DNA from: Membranipora membranacea
Lineage: Eukaryota > Bryozoa > Gymnolaemata > Cheilostomatida > Membraniporidae
Direction of reading: 5' to 3'
NCBI GenBank assembly: GCA_914767715.1
Contig: OU612071.1
Span: forward strand, 7,735,493 to 7,795,492
DNA length: 60,000 bases
The stretch's first letter is position 1. Each line of letters begins with the position of its first letter. This document shows positions 35,091-46,425 of the stretch, in pieces. A model generated the notes under the pieces. That model had not been told where the DNA came from. It worked only from the letters and a program-made list of their open reading frames with translations, and searched no databases. A program made the translations under genes and the position numbers.

Positions 35091-35773
35091 CATGTCACTA
35101 TTGTCCCCGGGTTAGTTTATTATATTGTGAAGTGTCCCGGGGTCGGTGCCCAAGTCATCATAGATGCTGTGCCCACCGACATATTTTACTCCACACTGTT
35201 GAGGGCATATGATGTGCCAATTACCGCATTTCAGAGGTTCGTAACTTGTATCAGGGTCAGATTAATCTGCAGTTTTTACCTGGTGTAACAAAAATCTTAA
35301 ACCCGGAGTAATATGAATTTTAATTTTTTCTCTTTTATAAAATCAAGGAAGTAATCAGAATTTTAGGTACTGGGTAGGGATTTGAAAATGAAATTTATAT
35401 CTTGGCTGGAATCCATTCAGTTCTAATGCCAAAGGCAAAAATGTTTGACAGGAGAAATAGTTTGATAGATAAAGAAATCCTTATGAATTTGAATCCCCTT
35501 TATTTATCATTTTTTCCCTTGTTATGTCGTTATGTATGTCTTGGGATTAAGATAGTTCACAATCGTTTGATGAATATACCTGGCCTTATATTTCAATCAA
35601 AAACCTTATCGTTAGAATTTCATTATCTTTGACAGCATTAGAGTCTAGGGAAAGCATTTGATTAGTAGAAAACACCCATTCTAGCTGATGAGGGCAATGC
35701 TTGGCATGTTAATGCCTTACTTCTTGAGATTGAGCTGGTATTATTTGCGAATGACGTGATGGCTTCATTAACA
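35091..35773. other. Non-coding part of block F1
   Basis: The 76-codon ORF at 35402-35632 is conserved in the partner (56929-57159). The whole block is equally conserved, so this is no evidence of coding. It is not recognised. Confidence 0.4.
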
Positions 35774-36280
35774 GACAGTTTTCTGAGATCTGATTTAGGC
35801 CTTAATTCGGAGTTGTCCTCTCTCCAGTTTGGTACTTTTAACTCACGTCACATAAGAAAAACGTGCTGAAAAGAGGGTTATCTTGAAATCTGCTTAAAGT
35901 TTGATAAAAAGGATTTTTGATTCAGAATATGCACCATTGAAAACTGATAGGGACATAGTTTGGGAAATATTTTTGGTATTCGGTTAGTAGATTATTCAAT
36001 TTCTGCCAGTTTTTTGGACCATTTGGCAGAATTTTTCTTGAATTTCATCACTAAAATTAAGATTTATCAACATTCAAGCCTCCAATTATTTGGTAACCCT
36101 GTCTCACAGGGTTTTCAATGGTGCGGATTATGTATAAAAAATCAATTTTATCCTAATATCAGCGGTTTTCAAGAAAACTCTCTTTCAGCTTGTTTTTCCT
36201 ATGCAGCATGGGATAAAAGTACCAAACCGGAGAGAGCACAACTCCGAATTGAGGCATTAATCAGAGCTCGGAAAACTGTC
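35774..36280. mobile_element. 507-bp foldback MITE, copy in F1
   Basis: The ends are inverted: GACAGTTTTCTGAGATCTGA at the left and its near-complement at the right. High complementarity covers about 66 bp (through GGTTTGGTACTTTTA on the right arm) and weaker complementarity continues to about 170-200 bp per arm (AAAAAC..GCTGAAA, GCACCATTGAAAAC). A short TCTGCCA/TGGCAGA hairpin lies near the centre. The flanks are CA on the left and TA on the right, and TA on both sides in the partner copy, which suggests a TA target site of the Tc1/mariner kind. The 108-codon ORF at 35960-36286 runs through the right arm and is an artefact. Confidence 0.82.
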
Positions 36281-37470
36281 TATTGACAACAAAGAATTTG
36301 CATATTATTAAACTTTGTCAGCACAAGGAGCCGTATTTTGTAGTTACATCATTCAGATTAAAACTTTGAGCTGTTTCACAGCAGCTCAGTCTTTTAACTA
36401 CTTTTGTCAGCACAGAAAAAAGGAAAGTTCAGCCAAATTCAGCCCAGCTTGAATTATTATAAATATCACGCTTTTCTTTGAGTTTCTCTACATATATTTG
36501 CAGTTATAAAATATGTATGAATATAATTGATAATTGATGTTCTTTTGACGATCAAAGCCACTTCAGTTCAGTATAAGAGCGAACTTCATCCACCTATAAT
36601 TACGTAATATATATATATATCATTATCACATTAATAAACGTTAACCTCACATCCTTCCTCCTTCCTTTTGGTTTGACATCAAACTATATAATCATGATAA
36701 TATACAGTCTTTGACCGCTTGCAAGAATGAGTTTTGAAATTTTAATTAACTTACAGTTTTTAAACCTTGACACACTGGGCAAGTGTATCGAAGTAGGCAA
36801 AAATGCAGTACACACATTGGAGGCAACACCCTTGGAATACACCCAAGCCTCCTCTCCAGCCGTTCGTCTGGAGACAATAGCCTCTGACGATGGTTTCTTA
36901 ATGGTCTGTAATATCTACTTAAACTGTTTGGGAAATATACATACATAGCGACTCCAAGGATTTTAAAGACTTGTTGAAACAATGGCATCATCTGCTATAG
37001 CATTAAACATGTCATTTCCGGAAGAATGATACTTAAAATTTAATCTTAGTTTCAGTTTTTGGCTTTTATCAGTTTCTTTTTTTCTCCTTTTTAAATTTTT
37101 AGAATTAAGTAATGCATGTTATGTTTAAATTATGAACCAAATTGCATAGAAAAAAAAACAGGGAACAACCCAAAACTGCCAAACTTGGTTACCGCAGATG
37201 CCATTAGCTCAGCTAGAATATAGAACAGCCTTTACAAATGACATCCATTGTTAATGGCAAACATTTGATCTTTATAATTGACCCTGAATGTTGCATCACA
37301 TATTCATTGACTATTAGCTATGGTGACAGCAGCAGTACAAGCTAGATATCAGTTCTATTAACTGCTGTTTCGCAAGTTGTTTTTCCCTTTTATAATGCAG
37401 GATAACTCCTGACTTTACCAGATCACGTGTTATTATAGGACACTGGAAATTCCACTGTCTTAAAGTGAAG
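36281..37470. other. Non-coding part of block F1
   Basis: Contains an (AT)n run at about 36606-36620. ORFs on both strands at 36727-36991 overlap each other and are matched in the partner only as part of general conservation. No gene recognised. Confidence 0.4.
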
Positions 37471-37473
37471 ACA

Positions 37474-37840
37474 GCCAATGAGAATGTTTGGCTTAAAATA
37501 GACTGCGTATCATAATTATTTTAAGCCAATATGATGGTTTGGCTTACAATAGACTACGTGTCATAGTGCTTCAGCCAATGAGATTGTCTTGTCTACTATT
37601 TCCACAAAGGTGCAATCGTGCAATCAATGATGTGAGAAAGACTGAGAGCAAAACATTTCATTTACAGGGAGAACATCACCACCCCTGCGATAAAGCAGCA
37701 CAAGGATGAAGGATAAGAATTTCCACATAAGTTCCAATCGTGCAATCAATGATGTTAGAAAAACTGAGAGCACAACATCTGTTTTACAGGGAGAACATCA
37801 CCACACCCGCGATAAAGCAGCACAAGGATGAAGGATAAGA
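37474..37840 (+). repeat. CCAAT-bearing and 120-bp tandem repeats
   Basis: Three units of about 50 bp start at 37474, 37525 and 37574, each with GCCAAT. The first two continue GGCTTAAAATAGACTGCGT or close variants. They are followed by two units of about 121 bp (37598-37718 and 37719-37840) that begin TTTCCACA and include TGCAATCAATGATGT and GATAAAGCAGCACAAGGATG. The same array occurs at 59021-59387. Confidence 0.85.
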
Positions 37841-37883
37841 GTCTTGGGAATGATGCAAGATTTCAGCAAGCACCACCGGAGGG

Positions 37884-37891
37884 TATAAAAG
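37884..37891 (+). promoter_or_regulatory. TATA box downstream of the repeat array
   Basis: TATAAAAG in a GC-richer setting (CCGGAGGGTATAAAAGGAGG), 44 bases after the tandem array; conserved at 59431-59438. I find no ORF or recognisable RNA after it, so the transcript, if any, is unknown. Confidence 0.45.
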
Positions 37892-38499
37892 GAGGAAAAT
37901 TGAAAAGTGGAAGTGAAAAAAGACAAGTGCTCACCGGATACAAAAACACATTATAACAGTAGAAACATGTAAAAAAGCACTTCATATTTTTTTATAGATC
38001 TGATTTTAATTCAGATAAATATTTTGAGGATTAATGTTACCATGAATTATTTTTACTCTGGATTATTCACACTTTCGAGACTGGATATATTATAAGCAAA
38101 GAGGACCCATGATATATTGGTAATTATATTTTAGTTTGAAAAGGATTATTATCATTTTTTTTTATTAATAATTTTATACTTCTACATTTTTAAATTGTCA
38201 TTTTGTATCCACTCCTAAATTTAGAACAAAATAAATAGTTGTATTGACGTCAACTAAGCATCTGCTTGATTAAATTATTGAGTTGTAAACAACCACCGAG
38301 TATCGGGATTCAAGAGTCATTAACACAGTGTTTGACCTTGCAAAATTATCATCCTAATTAAAGCATCAAGAATTTTATTATCTTTGAGAAGTCAAAGATA
38401 CTTTGAACTAGAATTGTGCTCAGTGACTTATATGGAATTTGTAGTTCAATAGCTGCAGGAATTATCATCTCCTTGTTTGTACAAATATCTGCGCCAATT

Positions 38500-38648
38500 T
38501 GCTCTCTGTTTGCAGGCAGGTCGGAGCACACCTGGGGGACCAACCAATCCCCAGTAGAAGATGGACTGCTGTGGGATTCGAGCCCACGACCTTCAACACT
38601 TGCGTGTTGAAGTCCGGTGCTCTAACCAACTGAGCCACTTCCTACTCC
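38500..38648 (-). mobile_element. tRNA-derived SINE (head region)
   Basis: On the minus strand GGAAGTGGCTCAGTTGG opens a tRNA-like head with an A box (38619-38637) and a B box GGGCTCGAATCCC-like (38575-38587). In place of a normal anticodon arm there is a separate perfect 9-bp hairpin, CTTCAACAC/GTGTTGAAG. That argues for a SINE rather than a working tRNA gene. The 3' end is not defined. Confidence 0.65.
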
Positions 38649-40984
38649 TATGGTTAATCATCACATTGGGCCTATTTGAAATGCTGGCAATACACAGTAC
38701 TCAAAACATGTGAAAAATACTTAATCAATTGTTTACAGCTGAGAAGAAATGTGTTTCCCTGATCTGACAAAACACTAGAGTCTAGAAGTTTTGAAATATT
38801 ACAACATAATGCAGTGGAATTGCTGTGTGTGCCCCTGTACAATATAAAATGGTATGAGATAAAATGCTTGGATGCTGCTTGAACTTGCTAGAAAAAGTTG
38901 CTTGATGTGTAATTTTGTTATAAGGTTATGATCTGGGCAAGATACTGAAACTTGGTGGCCTGAAAGTGGAAGAGGCAAGCTCATAAGACTTGACAAATTA
39001 TCTTATAGGTATTAAAAAAAGAGAAGAGTGTACTGTGGTCACATTAACCCCCATTAATGTGTACTGAAATGACTAAGGTAAAATATTGAATAAATCTGCC
39101 GGGCCCTGTTTTAGATTCCTAATATTCTCTGTCATGTGAAGGTTTCTATAATTACTGGTTTTTCTATCATACCTAAGTAATTTTTATATTCTGCTTTCAC
39201 AATTAAATAAGGGTTCCATCTTCATTTTGGGAACAATAATCAAAGTCAGCACTCGATGCTCATAATCTGTTATCATTTTAAGTGATGTCATGTTAGAAGA
39301 CAAGACTACAGGTTCACATCAAATCTTCATTGTGATATTAATTTTATAACATTGTATTGTGCTGAGTGTGAGGCCTCTATACGATCCAATGCTTTTCATT
39401 GTTTCAACATTTGGTAAACAAAGGAATCATTTATATGCTGTGCCTAGTTCTATACAATAGAGGATAAATGTACCATGTCAGCTTGCATCAAAAGTTTATA
39501 TAAGAAAAATGAGAATAAATTTTAAGAAATGCTGCATTAAAGAAAGGGAAATAGCGATAGAGTGACCCAAAATCCATATATTGATATCGTCATAATGTGG
39601 TTAGCAAAAAAATTTGACACTCCTAGCATATGTAGAAGTGCATTTTAATTGAGTCATCTGGTTAAGAGATAATTTTTTGCCAATATTTCATCACTTTTAA
39701 TGAAATTCACGATTTTATGCATTCATTTCGTGGATTAAATGGTAATTCAACCACCAAGCCTGGACAATAACTTTCAATCAATTTGTTATGGTTTCTGCAT
39801 CAAATTTAAAAAATGTAGGGGGAGATAACGAGGAAACCATATAAGTCACTGCGTGATAGGTCAATTAAAGTATCAAGCTAAAATTAAAGCAAAATTTGAA
39901 GCGACCTAGAGCTATTCTCATTCCAAACAGAGAAGTGAATTGAAGTCTGTAACCTATCAATTGGTTACAAGGCCTGTGATTCTAATACAACTGCCGGTGT
40001 CACCTAATTGGACTTCCAGGCACTAAACAAAGTCCAACAACCTTGTTGGGAGTCAAATCTCCACAAATAAGTGAGATTATTTATAGATAACTACGCAATA
40101 TATATTATATATTGCCAACTTCTCCTTAGTTGACGAGTGGTCAGACTTATAAACAATTCTAAGGGTTTCTCTAAACCTGGAAAGGGAAGCCAGCTGTTTG
40201 TCTCTTGAAATTTTGCCAAGGTTAACTGACACATGTGCTTAATTGAGTGCTACCAAATTTACACACACACAGAACAAGGATTACATCATCGAGATATTCA
40301 TCCATAGATTTAATAGAAGGAGCAAACAACTCCAAAGATTATTAAATTCAATAAATTACGTGTTGGAACTTGGAGTTATTCAGAGTAACTTCCTCTACTG
40401 TTTCTCACACATTGCTAATCCGATCTAGTCAGAGTCAACAGTAACCTTTTGTTGTCATTTATAAATTAGGTGTGCATAACTTCCGATTCAGATATTTGAC
40501 AAAAATGCTAAATAGGTGAGACAAGTATAATTCACTGAGAAGCGTCTATGATTAAGAAGGTAAGGAATACGGAACATTCACAAACACAGGATCCAATTCA
40601 ATGTGTAACACCTTTACAACTTATATCATCCACGATATGAGACTCAAAATAATCAGGGGAACTGCCTGAGCTTACAAGCTTCAAGTACTAAATTTACAAC
40701 TCGTCAAAATAAGGGGGATATGATTTCATAAACATAAATGTATATGCCTACCCCTAGAACCTTTGGACTCATATAAATTCATCAAAATCGGATGAAACGA
40801 GTGATAAACCAACATATGTCATGTAATTATAGGGATCAATGTAAAGGAAAGAATTGAAGAAGATTTAATGCAAAATTTGAGGTGGTTTCACTTTATGAGT
40901 TCCATATAGAAAAAGAAAAAGTTGAATGGTGGTCGTAACCCCTGATGTGACCTCACACAAGGACAAATCTCACCAGCATATATG
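38649..40984. other. Intergenic, no gene seen
   Basis: AT-rich single-copy sequence. ORFs at 38799-38996 and 40243-40428 have no recognised features. Confidence 0.45.
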
Positions 40985-41285
40985 GCATTACACAGCTTCT
41001 GATGGTCTAAGAGGGTCATTTTTTGGGGCTTGTTTTCAAGCTGAATAGCTGGAAAAACAGCTCTGTTAATTCAAATCATAATTTGATGGATGTTTTAAGG
41101 CCAAAATGTATTGTATATTAGTGCACACCCACAAAAAGGCTGCTGGTTGCCCACAGCCAATCTAGAACTTTTCATCATCAGTAGTACCATGACAAACGCA
41201 TTGTTTGGTATGCATAACAATTCACATTTATTTAAGTTTTCTGAGTTCTGCCAGTTTCATTACAAGTCATAAAACATAATAATTA

Positions 41286-42138
41286 TTATTCTTGAATACA
41301 GGTTGTTTCGCATGTCGCGCCTGCCCCGTCATCTGTTTTACATGATGGTGCGCAAGCAGATACGCATACTGTCTTCTGCAAGAGGAATATAAAGTCCGAG
41401 TAAAACATTGATATCTGTCAACGAGTATTGTTATTTATGGTTATGTCTGATTTAGTCCTTCCCTACAGGAAAGTACATATTGACCACTGTTCATGTCAAA
41501 GCAATCTCATAGCAATGGACAAAAAACTAAGTGTAATGGCACAACAAGATTGAAGGATCTACTCGATACCAAGGGTCTAGCTAGAAGTTTTTAGAGTTTA
41601 TTATCCCCCCTGTGACAGATTGAAACTGATAAGTTGTTGACTAGACTACCTATGACCAATACTCTTTTGTGATAGATTCTGGTGTAAGTAAAGCAACTGG
41701 GGGACTGCCAGTGGATCACCATTTTAATATTAATCTGTCGCAGGGGAGATAATATACTATATACCATTCTAAATCTTGGGATCTCACACTTGGAAATTGG
41801 GTATATCATTAAATAATTTTCATGTACGATTTAATTTACTTTTTTGTCCAATGCTATGAGATTGATTTGACATGAACAGTGGTTGATTTTTATGTCCCTA
41901 AACACTTTAATACAAATAATACGAGCCAGCATTTATTATGTTGTTAGTTGTGTCATCAAATTTCAGAAATCATTCAATTACATAATAGATAAACTATGTT
42001 CCAAATACAGTAATCTGATTGTTATGGCTGAACTTGTCACCCATTACGGGGAAGTATATTGTATTGAATACTTACTGCTTCCGCAACTGCACCAAACAAT
42101 AGCAGAACGACTGCTGCAATAATCATGTTAGGTCTCAT
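41286..42138 (-). CDS. Secreted cysteine-rich mini-peptide 1
   Basis: The coding exons are 42076-42138 (MRPNMIIAAVVLLLFGAVAEA, a signal peptide) and 41286-41375 (mature part), joined in phase 0 with GTAAGT and a TTGCAG acceptor. The precursor is 50 aa, with a 29-aa mature part. The intron falls exactly after A-E-A, a signal peptidase site. The mature part has five cysteines, C-x3-C-x3-C-x9-C-x3-C, an odd number that suggests a free thiol or a dimer. A non-coding first exon ends at 42409 with CGAG|GTAAGT, and its acceptor is TTGAAG just before the start. AATAAA lies at 41227-41232 on the minus strand. Only 13 of 29 mature residues match the other two copies, against 19 of 21 in the leader of copy 2. 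Function unknown; a secreted defence, signalling or venom-like role are all possible. Confidence 0.8.
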
Positions 42139-42473
42139 CTTGTCTTTCCTTCAACAAATGAAAACAGTGAAGGTTTAACAACGCATAAAGCATTAAAATT
42201 GATCCACTCGATCCCAATGAACAGTCAAAAGTGTTTCATGAACGCTGTTATCCAGTAAAAAAACAGACTTTCTTGCACTGGTTGAACACAAGTTAAAACT
42301 AATAGCTTAAATTTTAAAGTTTCGAGTAACACAATATCAATTGTCATTGTCCGTACACATTTTAAAACAACAAATACAAAGAAATAAAACAAATTGTAGC
42401 TCACTTACCTCGATTATGTGCTGATTCACGTAAACAGATGAAGAGTTTATGCTTATCTTCATTATGATGTCCA

Positions 42474-42481
42474 CTTTTATA
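42474..42481 (-). promoter_or_regulatory. TATA box of mini-peptide 1
   Basis: TATAAAAG on the minus strand in the context CACGACTATAAAAGTGG, conserved in all three copies and about 65 bases before the end of the non-coding first exon. Confidence 0.75.
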
Positions 42482-42988
42482 GTCGTGTCAATTGCATATT
42501 CCAGGTCTAAAGTATCAAATACAAGTTTCTGATAGGGTGCCTAAATAAATGACACCTGCGGTCAGGTGTCAGGCGATAAAAATATGGTAATGATTTGGTT
42601 TTATGGAAGCCGGATGCCAACAAGTTTTTCAGGAACTTGATGGTAACCAAGCATGTGAGATGTCACAGCCCAGTAGTTGGATATAAGCGTTGTCCTAAAT
42701 ATATATTTGAATTTTGCTATTTCTGCAACTGGAAGAGACTAGGAAATGATTAATAACATTATTGGCAATTGCGTATTTAGTGACAGACGGCTCCTTCTTA
42801 AAGTTAAACAGACCCGCAGCAGATGCAGAATAATTCCCCTCGCCTATGATTATATTGTATCGATCTGTATAAATTATGTAAATATCAATCTTACTGTACA
42901 GATATTAGTCCCAGATACTGCCACTAAGAGCCCCTGCGTGCAACTGTAAATTATCGTTATATTTTACTTTTATTATAAGCCTTCAATT

Positions 42989-43070
42989 CAGAGCAGTGCA
43001 ATGGATAGAGCATGGGTCTTTCAATGAGCTGGTTCCCTGCTTGAAACCAAACATATCAGGGCATCAGAAA
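42989..43070 (+). mobile_element. tRNA-like SINE head, copy 1
   Basis: GAGCAGTGCAATGGATAGAGC resembles an A box, and GGTTCCCTGCTTGAAACCAA occupies the B box position. The same head occurs at 43783-43851 (minus), 47551-47622 (plus) and 53861-53930 (minus), each flanked by AAGCCTTC-like sequence, so it probably spread with the surrounding duplications. Confidence 0.6.
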
Positions 43071-43261
43071 GTTAAACTGACACGCAACAGATGCAGAATA
43101 TTTCGCCTCGCCTATGATTATATTGTATCGATCTGTAGAAAGTCGTTGTCTTGCACAGTTGATCATTGCGTGAGCTTCCTACAAACCCCTGCCCAATATC
43201 TGCAAAGTGTTGCTTGTTCTGTAATGGTAGAAGGCAAGGGCAGATTGTCAAGACACACTTA

Positions 43262-43620
43262 GTGTACCTTTTATAGCAAAATTGGTATGTTATATCTATC
43301 AGGACCTCAAATATCAACTGTTGTCCGCAAACGGTATTTTATCAGGTCCCAAACAAAAGGACCATCATTGTAACCTGGTAAACCTGATTATCTTCATAGT
43401 GGGACAATGCCATTGAAGCATTCATCAGGTAAGCAATCTGACCCTTTTAGAATGATCTCAAATTGCTGGGCCCTACGAAATTGAAGAGGGAATATATCTC
43501 ATCAAACTCTTATCTTTCCTGCAACTGGAACCGACTAGGAAAAATGCACATGCATGCACAAGTCAACACATCCCCCTAGTAACCAATCCGTGTCATAAAG
43601 TGTACTTTGTTATGGCACAG
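43262..43620 (+). repeat. Repeat R2, copy 1
   Basis: About 360 bp shared with 46935-47295 (plus) and 53145-53500 (minus). Landmarks are GGTATGTTATATCTAT, CAGGTCCCAAACAAAAGG and ATGATCTCAAATTGCTGG, and it ends in the palindromic GCACATGCATGCACAAGTC motif. Confidence 0.75.
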
Positions 43621-43782
43621 CCATTCAAAGGCTTATAAACTCATGTTTAACTTTTGTCTCGATACTCTGTGCTGAGAAATCTCAATGTGTATTGTGTTAT
43701 TGCTGGTATCAGTACCGAACTATGGTATTGATCATGACGGGGCACAGGAGCATTTAAGGACGGATGCTCTTTCTGACACCCT

Positions 43783-43851
43783 GATATGTTTGGAATCAAG
43801 CAGGGAACCTCCTTATTGAAAGACCCATGCTCTATCCATTGCACCGCTCTG
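43783..43851 (-). mobile_element. tRNA-like SINE head, copy 2
   Basis: Minus-strand copy with A-box-like GGTGCAATGGATAGAGCATG and B-box-like CTTGATTCCA. Its body continues to lower coordinates (about 43660). Confidence 0.6.
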
Positions 43852-44440
43852 ATCGGAAGGCTTATAATAAAAGTTAAATTTAACCATAATTTACAGTTGC
43901 ATACAGGGGCTCTTAGTGGCAGTATCTGGGACTGATATCTGTACAGTAAGATTGATATTTACATGGTTTCAGGGTATTTCAAAAATATACTTTCCAGGTC
44001 TATTAATGGAAATATTGTTTTGTCCTTGGCAACAACTGAATGGCACATATATCAATCCTCATTATTTTATGTCAGATGCCTGTATATTTTTAAACTAATG
44101 CGGGGCCCACTTTATGACACGGCGGATTGGTTACTAGGGGGATGTGTTGACTTGTGCATGCATGTGCATGTTTCCTAGTCACTTCCAGTTGCAGAAATAG
44201 CAAAACAGAACTCAAATATATATTTAAGAAAACGCTTTTATCCAACTACTGGGCTGTGACATCTCACATGCTTGGTTGCCATCAAATTCCTGTAAAACTT
44301 GGTGGCATCCGGCTTCCATAAAACCAAGCCATTACCATAATTTTATCGCCTGACACCTGACTGCAGGTGTCATCTATTTAGGCACCCTATCAGAAACTTG
44401 TATTTGATACTTTAGACCTGGAATATGCAATTGACTTGAC

Positions 44441-44448
44441 TATAAAAG
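44441..44448 (+). promoter_or_regulatory. TATA box of mini-peptide 2
   Basis: TATAAAAG followed by a short non-coding exon ending at 44513 (GAG|GTAAGT). The next exon begins at 44770 after TTGAAG. Confidence 0.75.
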
Positions 44449-44779
44449 TGGACATCATAATGAAGATAAGCATAAACTCTTCATCTGTTTACGTGAATCA
44501 GCAGATAATCGAGGTAAGTGAGCTACGATTTGTTATATTTCTTTGTATTTGTTGTTTTAAAATGTGTACGGACAATGACAATTGATATTGTGTTGTTCGA
44601 AACTCTAAAATTTAAGCTATTCATTTTAACTTGTGTTCAACCATTGCAAGAAAGACTTTTTTCTGGATACCAGTGCTCATAATACACTCTTGACTTTTCA
44701 CTGGGATCGTGTGGATCAATTTTAATGCTTTATGCGTTGTTAAACCTTCACTGTTTTCATTTGTTGAAGGAAAGACAAG

Positions 44780-46366
44780 ATGAGACCTAACATGATTATT
44801 GCAGCAGTCGTTCTGCTAATGTTTGGTGCAGTTGCGAAAGCAGTAAGTATTCAATATAACATACTTCCCCATAATAGATGACAAGTTCAACCATAACAAT
44901 CAGATTACTGTATTTGGAACATAGTTTATCTATTATTTAATTGAATGATTTCTGAAATTTGATGACACAACTAACAACACAATAAATGCTGGCTCGTATT
45001 ATTTTTATTAAAGTGCATTTTGACCCCTGTTCATGTCAAAGCAATCTCCTAGCATTTAAAAAAAAGTAAATTAAATTATAGATAAAAATTATTGAATGAT
45101 ATACCCAATTTCCAAGTGTGAGATCCCAGGATTTAGAATGGTCTATAACATATTATCTCCCCTGCGAACAGGTTAATATTAAAATGATGATCCACTGGCA
45201 GTCCTCCAGTTGCTATACTTACACCAGAATCTATCACAAAAGATTATTGGTCATAGGTGGTCTATTCAACAACTTATTGGTGTCAATCTGTCACAAGAGG
45301 ATAAAAAACTCTAAAAACTTTTAGCTAGACCCATGCTATCGAGTAGATTCTTCAATTTTGTTGTGCCATTAGTGCCAACTTAGTTTTTTGTCCATTGCTC
45401 TGAGATTGCTTTGACATGAACAGTGGTCAATATGTACTTTCCTGTATGGCAGGATTAACTCAGACATAATCATTTGTTTCAATAATACCCTTTCCTTCAG
45501 AAGTTGTTAACAATTGCTTTTGCTCATTGTTTCAAGGTTTTTTGTTGCAGTCAAATTCTTGCATTTTTATCACCTGACTACTTTGGTTGAAATTTCTGAC
45601 TCACTCTCTAAATCAAAATTCAAATAACAAAATGCCTCACTTTGAATAATTTACATGTTACCTTACTACCAATCACTGCAAACATAACCTTTTAAGGACA
45701 GATGATTTGATTTACTGATAATTATATTTATTGATACCCCTATAGATAAGATGTTTTATCACAAGGTTGTTCATCTTATTCCTATTTCTCCCCGAACAAT
45801 TTGCCAACCGCTCATTCTACAAAGCCTATCAAATGTCTGTACATAGAATTCAATTTTATGTAAGAAATGTTGCAAAGTGATGAGGCGACCGCCTTTCAGA
45901 CTCAGTTTGAACATTGTTCATATCATAAAGATTATCAGTGAGGAGATATACCTTGTTTTTATAGTATCTAAGTCAAAAATAGACATTTATGTCTTAAGTG
46001 CGATCTTCATCTGACGCCGTAAAATGTTATAACATGCTTTTGTAAGGAATTTTTGCATACTGATATTGTTTTATGATTTTTTTAGGACCAATAAAAAGAC
46101 TTATTTTCTATTGAAAATTAGCTTCCAAATAAAAATCGATAAGAACAATGTCGATAATGATACTTGGTTGTACACATCAAGTATCTGCCTCAATTGCTCT
46201 TGTCCCTAATCCATAAATAACAATACTCATTGGCATATATCAATGTTTTACTCGGACTCTATTTCTCTTGCAGGAGAAAGAATGTGCATCTGTTTGCTCA
46301 CCATCGGTCAAAACAGATGATGGAGAGGTGAAAGTGAATTGCAGCATAACTTGTGTAGTCACATAA
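44780..46366 (+). CDS. Secreted cysteine-rich mini-peptide 2
   Basis: The coding exons are 44780-44842 (signal peptide, MRPNMIIAAVVLLMFGAVAKA) and 46274-46366 (30 mature residues plus stop), with a phase-0 intron and GT..AG ends. The precursor is 51 aa. Cleavage after A-K-A coincides with the exon junction. The mature part has four cysteines as C-x3-C-x14-C-x3-C, a spacing used by helical-hairpin peptides stabilised by two disulfides (plant alpha-hairpinins and some scorpion potassium-channel peptides). That is a resemblance in spacing only, not evidence of homology or activity. TATA box, spliced non-coding first exon and AATAAA (46420-46425) are all visible. The gene faces away from mini-peptide 1, giving a divergent pair. 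Confidence 0.82.
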
Positions 46367-46419
46367 TAATTCTTATGTTTTATGACTTGTAATGAAACTA
46401 ACAGAACTCAGAAAACTTA

Positions 46420-46425
46420 AATAAA
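46420..46425 (+). terminator. Polyadenylation signal of mini-peptide 2
   Basis: AATAAA 54 bases after the stop codon, conserved in position in copy 3 (55843-55848) and, inverted, in copy 1 (41227-41232). Confidence 0.75.

Larger units (their letters stand above)
34635..38460. repeat. Duplication block F1 (partner 56164-60000)
   Basis: Direct-orientation match over 3.8 kb, very similar throughout including a MITE, tandem repeats and a TATA box. The partner runs off the window end. A copy of part of this block (about 34839-34916) also occurs just left of the partner, at 56088-56163. Confidence 0.94.
40985..42985. repeat. Peptide-gene block P1 (inverted copy)
   Basis: Reverse-orientation copy of blocks at about 43900-46665 and 53935-56090, covering promoter, introns, exons and 3' flank. 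All three end at a CCATCAGAAG-type junction. Confidence 0.85.

Noticed and set aside
35960-36286. 108-codon ORF
   Set aside because: It runs through the right inverted arm of a MITE and is partly broken in the second copy.
38575-38648. Functional tRNA gene
   Set aside because: The A and B boxes are good, but the anticodon arm is replaced by an unrelated hairpin and a SINE-like body follows.
44460-44792. Upstream ORF (M-K-I-S-I-N-S-S...) that would overlap the mini-peptide start in another frame, present in all three copies
   Set aside because: Its ATG lies only about 19 bases after the start of the TATA box, so it is probably upstream of the transcription start. A mapped 5' end would settle it.
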